A stretch of 64,000 nt of DNA from Pistacia vera. Its lineage: Eukaryota; Streptophyta; Magnoliopsida; Sapindales; Anacardiaceae. Below, piece after piece: positions 36,250 through 47,261 of the stretch; position 1 is the first letter of the stretch; the number at the start of each line of letters is the position of its first letter. The notes under the pieces were generated by a model. It did no database searches. It was not told the origin of the DNA and saw only the letters and a list, made by a program, of their open reading frames with translations. The DNA lies in assembly GCF_008641045.1 (NCBI RefSeq), contig NW_022196223.1:593117-657116 (forward strand), given 5' to 3'. A program made the translations under genes and the position numbers.

Positions 36250-37110
36250 TACGTATATGAGCGACCACATATATCTCTTAAACGACCAAGAGTATTCCAC
36301 AAATGATCGCTTAAGCGATCTAAAATCGCTTAAACGACCAAGAGTTCTTTTACGAACAATTGCTTTAGCGATTCATAAGATTGCTTAAGCGATCATACAT
36401 CTGGGCAGATGTTGATTCTACCTCGGTAAAGATTGCTTAAGCGACCAAGAGTCTTTTACGAAGAATCGCTTAAGTGATGCAAACGGATCGCTTAAGCGAT
36501 CATAGATCTGGGCAGAAGATCCTGCATAGAACAAGGTCGCTTAAGCCAGGAATCGCTTAAGTGATAAGTAAGGATCGTTTAAGCGATCATAGATCTAGGC
36601 AGATGATTTTGCCGTAGACAAGATTGCTTAAGCGATAGTCCAATCGCTTAAGCGGCCAAGAGTAAAAGCCAAGAATCGCTTAAGCGATACATAAGAATCG
36701 CTTAAGCGATCTGAAATCGCTTAAGCGACCAAGAGTAAAAGTAAGGAATCGTTTAAGCGATACTAACGGATCGCTTAAGGGATTATAGATCTGGGCAGAT
36801 GATTCTGCCTCGGTAATGATCGCTTAAGCGATCATGTCCGCGGACATCGCTTAAGCAATCTCTTAAGTGATCTCTTAAGCGATCGTCTGTGTGGGCACTT
36901 ATGTATTCTTTGCTCATGATCGCTTAAGCGATCGTAAATCGCTTAAGCGACCAAGTGTAAAAGGTTAGGATCGGTTAAGTGATATCATAAATAACACCGG
37001 ATCTCTTAAGCGACTAAGTCTAAATACACAGGATCGCTTAAGCGATATAATAAATCGCTTTAGCGATCCTGTGTATTCGGATTTTATTTATTGTATTTCA
37101 GAAGATCGGT
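36250..37110. repeat. Palindrome array 2 (ATCGCTTAAGCGAT)
   Basis: About 29 perfect or degenerate copies of the palindrome in 860 bp. The spacers are the reverse complement of those in array 1: 'ccaagagtaaaag' here against 'cttttactcttgg'-type there, and 'agatctgggcagatgatt' here against 'aatcatctgcccagatct' there. Arrays 1 and 2 thus form an inverted pair around the DUF1985-Ulp1 gene. Confidence 0.9.
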
Positions 37111-37147
37111 TAAGCAATTAACGCAATCTTAAACGTATAAGATGTAC

Positions 37148-37447
37148 GATTCATTCTCAGTAGAACATGACCGTTATTATATTTTAATTAAACATATAGT
37201 TCTTTTACGTCAATATGAAACACATAAGGTGTAGAATGTTTATGTCTATGCTAAACATATAGGGTTTACGATTCGTTCAGTGGACTATGACCGTTATTAT
37301 ATTTATATTAAACATATAGTTCTTTTACGTCAGTATGAAACATATAAAGTGTAGAATGTTTATGTCTATGCTAAACATATAGGGTTTACGATTCGTTCAG
37401 TGGACCATGACCGTTATTCTATTTATATTAAACATATAGTTCTTTTT
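37148..37447. repeat. 120-bp tandem repeat, ~2.5 copies
   Basis: Units begin at about 37148, 37270 and 37390 with GATTCGTTCAGTGGAC (first copy more diverged), each holding 'aaacatatagttctttt'. A 35-bp piece of the same unit recurs inverted at 37903-37937. Confidence 0.85.
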
Positions 37448-38039
37448 GTTTTGCATAAACAAAGAAAGAGCGAGAAGTACCTCATGAAGTTTGAAGGGTT
37501 GAAGAGAATTAGGTAACCATGCAAGCTTAGTGAACATATATTCTTCTTCTTTTCACGGAATATAAAGATGTTAAGAGTTCGAGCAAGAAAATGACTTGAG
37601 AGTTGAGATATGGATGAAGAAGAAGACAATGAATTTTTCAGGGCGTTTAATAAATATTATACTATTTTGAAATTCTTCTCAGTCTGATTATAAAAGAAAA
37701 GAGTAAACTAAGTTTAAAATTTGAATGATTGCTTGTGCAGATGGTTTTGCAGAGTTACAACTGTCTTTCATTTATATTTTTTATTTTGTTATTTGGTACA
37801 GTCAAAAAGTGAATTAATTACACTTTTCTTTTGGTGTTGAAATTTCGATAGGTCCAATAGAATGTGAAAATAACACTTGGTCTATGATATCGCTTAATCG
37901 ATCATGGTCCACTGAACGAATTATAAACCCTATATGTAAACCTTAATAAAAAAAAAAAAACAAGGCTATTTACTTAACACTTTCAAACTACATGGCCTTT
38001 TAATTAAATTTGAACTTCATATGGCCTTTTAATAAAATG

Positions 38040-38545
38040 CCCCATTTATGGGGGGTTAGGATATTGAAATGAGAAAAATAATTAATAATCCTAAGTATTA
38101 AATAAATGGATCATGGAAAAATGAAAGGGACTAACAAAAATAATAGATTAATAGAATAACCTTAGCCTACTTAGTTTTATGCACGGTTACGACGCAGACC
38201 GATTGGATCTGGAGGGTACGAAGTCGATATGGCCTTTTCTGGCCACATCGACCACGGATCTTGCTGGAAAATACCAGATCTACGGCCAGATCTGGCCGTC
38301 GACAGTCGAAAAAGTCTAAATCACCAAATATATGGATGTCGTTATTGGTCAACGACGGCCATTTCTTTGGTCGTCTATGACCGCCACATTTGGCTTTTTC
38401 CGGCGAGATCCACTATGGATCTGGCCGAAAAAGGCCATAGCGGTGAATTACCACCGATGGTCGTTTGTAGGCCGTTGTGACACATTCCGGCTACCACCGA
38501 CAGTGGTTGTCGGAATCTGGGGAAGTATGGGTGAGTGGGGGTGTT
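38040..38545. repeat. GATCTGGCCG-rich dispersed repeat, truncated
   Basis: The segment with GATCTGGCCG, 'gatccac-tggatctggcc' and 'ccggaatctgg' blocks matches the interior of the element at 43838-44655. Here it lacks the terminal repeats and runs directly into palindrome array 3. Confidence 0.6.
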
Positions 38546-38554
38546 TCGTTTACA

Positions 38555-38780
38555 CGGTCGCTTAAGCAATCATGTGATGGGCAGAATCAATATCTGCCCA
38601 GGTGCATGATCGCTTAAGTGATTCTTCTCTTTTTCACTTGGTCGATTAAGCGATCGTAGCGATCATGTGATGGGCAGAATCAATATCTACCCAGGTGCAT
38701 GATCGCTTAAGCGATCCTTGATATCACTTAAGTGATCCTGTATGAAAAACCCTTTGTCGCTTAAGCAATCATGGGCAATA
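38555..38780. repeat. Palindrome array 3
   Basis: About six copies of ATCGCTTAAGCGAT variants, with a duplicated 'tgatgggcagaatcaatatc' spacer and GGGCAG/CTGCCC co-motifs as in the other arrays. It sits about 350 bp beyond the 3' end of the MURA gene. Confidence 0.85.
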
Positions 38781-39135
38781 CATACTTTTCCATCTTTTCT
38801 CCTGAATTTTGACAAATTAAAATTACCAACACATATTAATTTCATACTTTCTCTTCAATTTGACAACCTAATTCCAACCTAAAATCACCAACAAATATTT
38901 AGGCCATGTAACAAGAATACTAAATATAAAGAATGATTTATTCAAGGTAACAATAAAATTTAAAACATCAATAGTTGAAAATAATAACTCATCAACGGTT
39001 GGCCTTGACAACTTCCTGAATTTCATCCTTCTTCGAACCTAAATTTCTGGATTTGCATGTGATTACTTTTGGCAACTGTTTCTCTTGTGGTCAAGTTGCT
39101 TGTAAATTGAGCACTTATTCATCTTCCGGGGAACC

Positions 39136-42100
39136 TCAGAGGTTGATGGAATACGCTTTAACTCTTTTTCTCCCCTTTGTTGTCTTCTTGAATGACAGAT
39201 GGATGATAATGTCAGCCAACTCTGGCAGCACTACCCACTGCTCTTTTGGAGGCACTGGATATATCATTTCTGAATAAGCTAGCATGTAGTGATTTGCCAT
39301 ATAGAGAGGAGAGCACAGTTCCATGTAAATTCTTGAACCAAAATCCGGCTTCCGTTGGTGTTTCAGTGCTGTTAGTGCATGAGGACAAGGTAAACATTGA
39401 ATGTCAAGCACTTTATAGCTGCAAGTTTTACTAACAAGGTTAACTAGGGCATCCGGACCATAGTCATGCACAGTAAACTCTTGAGCATTAAGAGGATAGG
39501 CAAACAGTGCATTTGACAGTTCCATACGTTCTCGCAATAATTTTTTAGCTGACGGAACAAGGGTTGTAGTAAAATTATCTGACTTCGTACGACGCTCATA
39601 GAACCACCGTGACAATGTCCTCTGTATTGCATCAAAAAGTGCAACTATCGAAAACTCTCTTTCTATTAACAACTTTGAATTTATGGACTCGATTATGTTC
39701 ATGGTCATGACATCAAACCTTCTTCCAAGAAAGTAAGCTCTACTTCATCGCTCGAAACCAACATCATGCTCAAGATACTTAGCAACTCTATCATCCTTGA
39801 TTCGGATTTGCTGGAAGTGCTCCTCGAACTCATCAACCCAATAAGCTTTTACTACCATGTAGTATGTCTGAAGGAGGCCAGTACACTTAAACTTTTGTTT
39901 TAGGTTTTCACCAAGGTGCCTTATACAAAATTCATGATGTGCTTGACGGTAAATAGTGGCAATCCCCTTCTTTATAGAGTTGTCCCTATCGGATATTATG
40001 CACAACTCGTCACTGTCAGGTACTATCATACGTAATTGCTGAAAAAGTCAAGTCCACGACTTATCATTCTCAGAGTCAACCACACACCATGCAACAGGAT
40101 ATGTGCGATTCTCGCTGTCCTGTGCAGTGGCCACCAACAATGTACCTCCATACTTTCCTGTCAAAAAGCAATCATCAATAGCCAACACATTTCTCATGTT
40201 TACAAAACCCCTTATAGCAGAACCGTAAGCAACAAAAAAAATATTTAAACATCATATTCTTGTCCCACTTCAAAGTCATCTTGCTACCTTGATTTGTCAA
40301 CTCAAGCATATAACGGTACGCTTCTAATACTGCATACCCGTGCTCTAGCGTGCCCCTCACAAAATCTTGTGCATGTTGTCTCCTTTCCAGCATTTCCAGT
40401 AACTAACAGCGCATCCCAACTCTGTGCGCACTAGTCTCTGAATCTCTTTAGGAGATGGACCTTTCCCTTCAATGAACTGACTTTTGACAAATTGTCCAAT
40501 AACATCAACGGAGGCTTGTCGATGCTCAACTGAAATATGTCCAAAACCACATGTGTGCTCATGGGTATATGTGCTAAGAATAAATTTTTCTGACTCTGTC
40601 AACCTTCTATAATAAACTAGGGCTGTTCAAATCTAGATATCTGATCTGAATGGCCTTATTTCTGATCCGATCCGGATTTTCGGATTAGGATATATCCTGA
40701 TCCGAAATATGTGGATATCTGCTTTTTTCGGATATCCGATTTTCTAGATCGGATAACTGGATATCTGAAATCTATCCGAATTTTAGAAAATTCTTATTAA
40801 AAATTAAAAATCAAATAATTCTTCTAATAAAATTGAAATTATAATGCATGATTATCAACAAATTAATCCACAAGTTGTTTAATGCCAACTTAACATAGAA
40901 TCTATTACACAGATTACAATTACAAATTTAATAAAAAGACAAACAAAACAACCAACTTAATACTAATACATTTTTTTATCTTCATGCCAACTTCATCACA
41001 CCGACTTCACTTCATTTCCTTCCTGGACTGAATTGCGAGCGGGGTTCTCCATTACCAAAATTTTGACTTTATAATGGAAAACACTATAATTTCAAAAGGG
41101 AAAAAGAAAATTCAGCAAATCTAAAGAAATTTAAAAACCCATTTCTCGGTATTTACCAGAAAAAAGAAACCAACCACTACAAAAAATTAGGGATTATTTG
41201 TACTTACGATATGGAGATGGAAGGTAAAAGAAAAGATGAGATATGGAGATGAATATGAATATGATTATTTGTACTTACAATCGATTTGGGGCTTCAATTA
41301 GGGATTTAGGAAAGGAACTGATGATTTGGGGCTCCTTGATTCCAATGTTGATGATGATCTTGGCTTTGATGGTGGAAGGAGTGACTGAGAGGGATGGCGA
41401 TGGTGAGTTGGTGACTGTAAGTGAAGACTGAAGAATGAAGTTGGCGATGGTGAGTCGTGAGTTTGTGACTGTCGAGAGACAGAGTTAGAGTTAGAGTTAA
41501 ATTAAAATTGTAGGGTTATTTGAAATTTGAAAGGGGTTTGCATAAAAATCAAAACGGCGTAGTTTTAGTAAAATCCGGATCGGATACGGATATCTGCTTT
41601 TTTAGCAATCCCGATCTGGTATCCGATCCGGATATTTGAATTTTCTAAATTATGATCTGTATCCGATCCGAATTTTCGGATATCCAGTTTTTTCAGGTCA
41701 GAGTAGAGCGGATCCTGATCAGATATCGAATTTTTTTGAATAGCCATATAATAAACCCGTCACTTGCACTGTCGGTCACAACATGCAACCGTCACAGCCA
41801 ATGAATTTGACTTTTTGGTGATGAACTCAAAATTACCTCTCACGGCAACAAGTTTTAGCTTCCTCACCACTTCATCTTTGTTGTCAAATAAATACCCTAT
41901 GCGCAACTCCGATCCATCCATAAAAATATGAGTTGATTCACTACTACCTGCAATTGCCCCCTCTGAACCTGCATAAATAGCCAATGTGTTCCCTTCCTCA
42001 CAAACTACACCTTCTGCATAATCTGTATTTAAAGGAATCTCTACATCCGCGAGAACATGTACGGGGTCCTCCTCCTCAAAATTTTCATTCTGGCCCCTAT

Positions 42101-42590
42101 GACCAACCTCTTTTATAGTGTCCTCCTCACCACCCAATTCACCATCTACTCTTGATTTTTCAACTAACAAATCATTGTCGCCCTTGTAGTTCAAATTAAA
42201 ACCAGGCAAATCTCCGCCAACTTCCTTGTTATCCCCTTCCTTTGAACCAACTTCCAACGGTTTTTCTATAAAAGAAACCCTTAAAATCGGCCTTGAACCA
42301 TTATTGGCCACATCAATCATATATAACTTCATACTTTCATCCGACTTTAATATAGCAGGAGGTACCTTATAATGTTGAGGAACTCTGCTTAAAACATACT
42401 TCACAACTATATCACTACGTGAGCAACTCAATTCACCTCTTCTAATTATTTCATCAATCAACTCATCAAAACTAACCTCTGTGCTCACAGCAATTGGTAT
42501 AACTTCTTTGCTCCTCCCAATCCACTTCTAGCTACTTTCTTCTTTCACCCACTCACCAAAATATTCAACACCTAAAACAACTTGTCCCAT
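39136..42590 (-). pseudogene. MURA (MULE transposase), broken by an hAT insertion
   Basis: On the minus strand a likely start is the ATG at 42590 (MGQVVLGVEYFGEWV), followed by an in-frame TAG (42528-42530). A MuDR-type N-terminal part follows to about 41760. After the hAT insertion (40618-41748) the frame resumes with a CDRQCK...YTHEHTCGF zinc-type region. The MULE catalytic domain then shows AIDDCFLTGKYGGT (near 40170), ISDRDNSI (near 40010) and EFCIRHL (near 39930). The C-terminal SWIM-type finger reads C-S-Y...IQCLPCPHA near 39400; it has lost the second Cys of the usual CxC pair. Further stops or shifts near 40230-40380, 40030 and 39740 confirm decay. It converges with the DUF1985-Ulp1 gene. 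Confidence 0.88.
40618..41748. mobile_element. hAT non-autonomous element inside MURA (1131 bp)
   Basis: The tips TAGGGCTGTTCAAA and, inverted, TATGGCTATTCAAA match at 12 of 14 positions. A perfect 8-bp duplication TAATAAAC flanks it (40610-40617 and 41749-41756). Subterminal GATCCGGAT/ATATCCG motifs are abundant at both ends (40660-40790 and 41570-41720). There is no transposase frame. Joining the MURA codons across one TSD copy restores continuity, so the insertion is clean. Confidence 0.9.
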
Positions 42591-42682
42591 GTCTTGTAAT
42601 AGCCAACTACCTATATTGTAAGAAAAACACTATTCTTAACTGATGTACTAAGGGTTGAAATATTTTAAAAAACATCTGCACA

Positions 42683-42975
42683 GTCGCTTGACAGATCTGG
42701 TGTATCGCTTAAGCGATCTGGTATATCCTCATACTAAATCGCTTAAGCGATATCATGGATCACTTAAGCGATCCAGTATAAATAAGCATGATCGCTTAAG
42801 TGATCTTATGTCATTTACTGATTACTGATCACTTAAGCGATCTGCTGCTATACACCAGACTTTTAGCAGATCGCTTAAGCGATCAGGTATGTGAGCGATC
42901 TTATGTCACATACCTGATCGCTTAAGCGATCTATCTATTGTATTACCAATGTACCGGATCGCTTAAGCTATCCAT
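42683..42975. repeat. Palindrome array 4
   Basis: About nine copies of ATCGCTTAAGCGAT variants, lying 100-390 bp upstream of the MURA start codon. Its spacers ('ctggtat', 'tatgtcat') differ from those of arrays 1 and 2. Sequence to about 43340 is ordinary AT-rich DNA and could hold the element's outer end. Confidence 0.85.
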
Positions 42976-43515
42976 CATATTTAGAGCATATTTTCAGTCT
43001 CTCCGCCTACAATCGGTGCTACCACCCCCAACTACCCACAATGCAAGACATTTTTCAACAAATTTCACTCCTTTCAACTTCCATTACATCAAACACAACC
43101 TAAACAACTAAATCAAAATCATAAGCCAAACCCAATCCATCATTAAATCTTTGTAAATCAAAATATAAAATCGAAAGGGGAGATACACATACCTGGACGA
43201 AATGTCACGAGGAGGAGGAAAAGGATGACGACAACGACGATCTGTGTTGGAGAAGATGTCAATGGCGGAGGAATGCGTTAATATCGCGAGAGGAAGAAGA
43301 AGGTCTTTGGGTTTGTTTGCAAGAATTTCAACTCTTTAATGATTTTCAATCTTTAATTAAATAACAATATTTTGTTTTGTTATTATTAGGATTATCACTC
43401 AAATTAAATGAAGATTTTGCCATAGAAAAAATATTATAAATAAACTGTTGATCTTTTTTCATATGTAAATAATATAATAATTCTAAAATTCGTGTTTATT
43501 TCAAATGGTTAAACA

Positions 43516-43837
43516 TTTTGTTAAAAAAAAAAAAAAAAAACAAATTGTTTGATCTAAACTTCCAATCATTTGCTTGAAAAAATGTCTATTAATAGTTGAA
43601 TTTCTTCCATACATTCAAATGAACTATTTACTATGATTGCATCCCCTCCTTACTCGGCTGGCATAGAGCTGGTAGCATGCCCACTGCTAATCTATTTCCT
43701 TAATCCCTTGCTTCGAGGTTCAAGCTGCTAGGGAATGGTATTGGTTTTATCCGATGTTGAAGACCAGAACAAAGCTCATCTCGAATACTGAATCAACTGC
43801 AATTTAAAATTCGCATAATAGAAATTATCTGATACAA
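43516..43837 (+). repeat. Direct duplication copy 1, with tRNA-like pol III boxes
   Basis: About 215 bp from 43628 are closely similar to 45007-45229, both preceded by a TGTTAAAA...CAAATT poly(A) stretch. It contains TGGCATAGAGCTGG (near 43660), which fits a pol III A box, and GGTTCAAGC (near 43720), which fits a B box. This suggests a tRNA-derived SINE. No intact tRNA cloverleaf forms. Confidence 0.55.
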
Positions 43838-44655
43838 ATGGTTCCGTTTGGTTCAAAATTTGGGGGTTTTGGGAAAAGTTTTTTGAAAAAAGTTAAAAAA
43901 AAAGTTGAATTGGGCGGGTATTACGATGTAGGATTTATAAATTAATAAAATACCCCATATATTTGTTTTTTTACAAAATACCCCCTATAATAAAACATTA
44001 AAAGTTAACAAAAATACCCCTAACCCACCCTCAAACACCCCCAGTCAACCACCACCATCGGAGGTGGCCGAAGTCGCCTTATGGGCGCATGACCGGCTAG
44101 ATTTTGCCTGTCATGCGCCGATATGGCCTTTTTCGACTAGATCCACGGTGGATCTGGCCGTAGATCTGGCCGTCAACCGCCAGATCTGGCCGTATTTGCT
44201 CTCAACGACGGCCAACAAACAGTCGTCGTTGATGGTCAACGACGACCGTTTGTTGGCCGTCGTGACTGACTGTTTCAGCCAAAGATCTGGTCGTCAACGG
44301 CCAGATCTTTGGCCTTAGATCTGGCCTTTTCAGGCCAGATCCACCGTGGATCTGGCCGGAAAAGGCTAGATCGACACACTACCGGCCAGAGTCAACCGGT
44401 AGTGCGCCATCCTACCAGATTCCGGCGGTGGTGGCCGGAATCTGGTAAATATGGATTGTTGGGGTGTTTTTGTAATTTTAAAAAAAATACTTAGGGGTAT
44501 TTAATTAAATTAACAAATTTAGAGGGTTTAAAAAAAATTGAATAATATTGAAAATAGTATTCCCAAAAATGAGAGTTTTTGGGTATTTTACTGTTTAACT
44601 TTTTTGGGAATACTAAGAGTAGTATTCCCAATCTTGAACCAAACGAAGCCCTAAT
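43838..44655. mobile_element. MITE/non-autonomous DNA element with CGTTTGGTTCAA ends
   Basis: The left end GGTTCCGTTTGGTTCAAAA and the inverse of the right end (GGGCTTCGTTTGGTTCAAG) are imperfect inverted repeats. The interior has GATCTGGCCG blocks (44040-44440). No clear target-site duplication, so the superfamily is open. Confidence 0.55.
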
Positions 44656-44975
44656 TTTCTACATCTCAGGGTTTTGTTGATTCTTTAAATCATTCAAAAT
44701 TAACTTAATAACTAACTGAAATTTATCTAACCCAACTTAAAACAACAACTAATTAACTCATACCTCAATATAAATAAAGATTAAATCAAAACTCATATCA
44801 AAATCTGAGAATTTAATATTCCAATTTCAAACTCATTTATTAAACTCAACAAAAACTTATAACTCATGATTCTTCATCAATTAAGAAAGCTAAAAGAAAA
44901 CAATTTTAAGTAAAAGAAAAAAAAAAAAGCATCATCTTATCTTGTGATTTGAAAGAGTAGTCTTTCTTGAATATC

Positions 44976-44976
44976 N
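44976..44976. other. Ambiguous base (N)
   Basis: The only N in the window, followed by a poly(A) run and immediately before the second copy of the direct duplication. This is a possible assembly join. Confidence 0.95.
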
Positions 44977-45230
44977 TGTTAAAAAAAAAAAAAAAAACAA
45001 ATTTTCTTTACTATGATTGCATCCCTTCCTTACTCGGCCGGCATAGAGCTGGTAGGATGCCCACTCCTAATCTATTTCCTTAATCCCTTGCTTTGAGGCT
45101 CAAGGTTCAAGCTGCTAGGGAATGGCATTGGTTTTATCCGATGTTGAAGATCGGAACAAAGCTCATCTCGAGTACTTAATCAACTGCAATTTAAAATTCG
45201 CATAATAGAAATTATATGATATAAATATGT
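44977..45230 (+). repeat. Direct duplication copy 2, with tRNA-like pol III boxes
   Basis: Closely similar to 43516-43837, with an internal deletion of about 85 bp after the poly(A) run. It has the same A-box-like (TGGCATAGAGCTGG) and B-box-like (GGTTCAAGC) motifs. It differs by a 9-bp GGCTCAAGG-type insertion before the B box. Confidence 0.6.
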
Positions 45231-45969
45231 TTAGATAGTTGTTGTGTATGTAGAATATTAAAACTTTTAAGAATCATCGTAAATAAGTTTAATTAATTGG
45301 AGAGAAACCTCCGAATTTTATTTGAACATTATTCTAATAAAGTAAGAGGTATTCTTTTTGGAGAACAGTTATGGTTGAACTCCAAAACACAAGGACAGTC
45401 CCGTAGTCATATTTTTGAACAGTATATAAATTGTTGGCCAATAATTCAGAACATAACCTCATGGCTACCATATGTATATATATAATTTTTTTTTAATTAT
45501 TGAATGAATGATATTTGAAGGCGCTAACAAAAGTAAATTGGTAGATTTCAATAATTCGTCAGAACAAACCACAAAGCCCATACTCCCTACTACTTAACCA
45601 TGATTTCAGCCCATACTTTTGCCCACCCTACACCAGGCCCATTCGTTCTTGTTTTAATTATTTTTTATCCTTTCCCTATGTGCTAACTGCTAAGTACTAT
45701 TAAATCTTTTTCTACTAGTATCCAAGCAAGATGGAGCGTCTAATGCTAAAATAGTTTGAATTATTAAAGAAAGAAAGTCAACTTTAATTATTTGCTGGGA
45801 AGTTCCTTTCATTGTTTAAATATGATTTTTTATCCTACACCACATGTTTATTAATCATTGGACTGATTAATTCTCTAATTCGTAATCAATTTTTCTTCGC
45901 CTTAATTATCTGAAAAAACAATTTACCTGTTATAGTCACTATTTTGTTAATGTTTCCATCATCTAACCA

Positions 45970-46259
45970 ATACATTTCACACTTAATCCATTAAATTTAA
46001 TCTGGTCGTCACTTATAGCTAGATTATGGTTGTCAATGGCATAACTTTGGCCATTAACGATAGCCATTTATGACCATAGTTGGCTATTTTTAGCTAGATT
46101 CAACCGATCATAGGCCATCACGACCACTGTCGCCATTGCCACCGGCGGTGGCATGCGGCCAGTAGTGGTTTGGAGTGGATAGAAGTGATTTTGTTAGAAA
46201 TTAAACTTTTATGTGCCTAATGTGTTTTAGCAATATCTCAAACGGGATTACAAGAATTA

Positions 46260-46290
<31 letters not shown>

Positions 46291-46464
46291 ATTAATATTT
46301 AAAAATGAGGGCAATTTAGTAAATTATATAATATACCCATCAATTTATTTCAACCAACCAAACTTATTTTCCTAAACATTTTTTATAATCTTCAAGTTAA
46401 TCAATCTCTCCATTAATATAACATTTTCAATAATACAATATTCTTTGAACCAAACACACCCTTA
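45970..46464. mobile_element. Diverged partner of the CGTTTGGTTCAA element
   Basis: The GC-richer interior (46010-46190; 'accggcggtggcatgcggcc') and the right end (GAACCAAACACACCCTTA, about 46446-46463) resemble the element at 43838-44655. An AAT/ATT palindromic microsatellite (about 46258-46305) lies within. The left end is not defined. Confidence 0.4.
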
Positions 46465-46699
46465 AGGGAGAAAATTATTATTTAGCTCAGTGGGATAATA
46501 GCATATTAATTTGATATATGGAATCTTTTACTTAATGATCCTTCAAACAATTTCTAAAATCAAACAATAGATTATGTTTACCTAATATATGGTGCAATAT
46601 ATTAATGAAAGTAATATATATCAATAGATAGCGTAAAATATTAGAACATTAAATTGAAATATAAACTTTACATTATGAATGGTATTCTTAAAAATGGAA

Positions 46700-47110
46700 T
46701 GGGTGGGTTTGGTGCGATAAGAGTTGGAGCCCGCGAAACAGCATGATGAGACTGAGTGATATCGGATCAATCATGATGATCATAAAATTTGATTGGGCTA
46801 AGCAAGTAAGTGGAAGTGGGTCCTCACCCATAAATATTCGGTGGGCTACACTACACAACACGTAACTCTAAAAATTCAAATACCAAAAGTTAAGATGGGC
46901 TTTTGTGGTCCGTTTCGCATGCTAGACTTAACCATCAGAAATAACGATAAGAATAATAAAAAATATTATTTAATAATAATAATGGACCTTCACAAAAAGT
47001 AGCGATTCATTCACATAGTCCATGCCCAAATTATATCTCTTATTTTGACTGGTTTTTATCTCTTTAACTTAAGCCAACTACTCCATCTCTTTAGGTCCAA
47101 TTAGCTTCTC
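46700..47110 (+). promoter_or_regulatory. Promoter region of the DAYSLEEPER-like gene
   Basis: Less AT-rich DNA ahead of a pyrimidine-rich leader (47120-47260). No convincing TATA box. A telo-box AAACCCTAG sits at about 47161, the type of motif found near the start sites of growth-linked plant genes. The start is placed near 47100 by inference. Confidence 0.4.
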
Positions 47111-47261
47111 GGGTTTTGTCCCAATTCCCCAAGCCCAAATCTCTCTCTCCTCGCCCTGCAAAACCCTAGATCTCTTTCTTCCTCGCCGGTTGGGACCTCC
47201 GATTATCGGTCTCCGAACTTCTTATGCGCCCGTAAATCGCGTCGTTTTGGCTCCACCACCG

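Noticed and set aside
31985..37110. CRISPR-like array of short repeats and spacers
   Set aside because: Plant nuclear DNA; copies are degenerate, spacing is irregular, the spacers themselves repeat, and no cas genes exist. It fits a transposon-associated satellite.
43628..43740. A tRNA gene
   Set aside because: A- and B-box-like motifs exist, but no acceptor stem or cloverleaf could be formed, and a second diverged copy exists at 45007. A SINE-like repeat is more likely.
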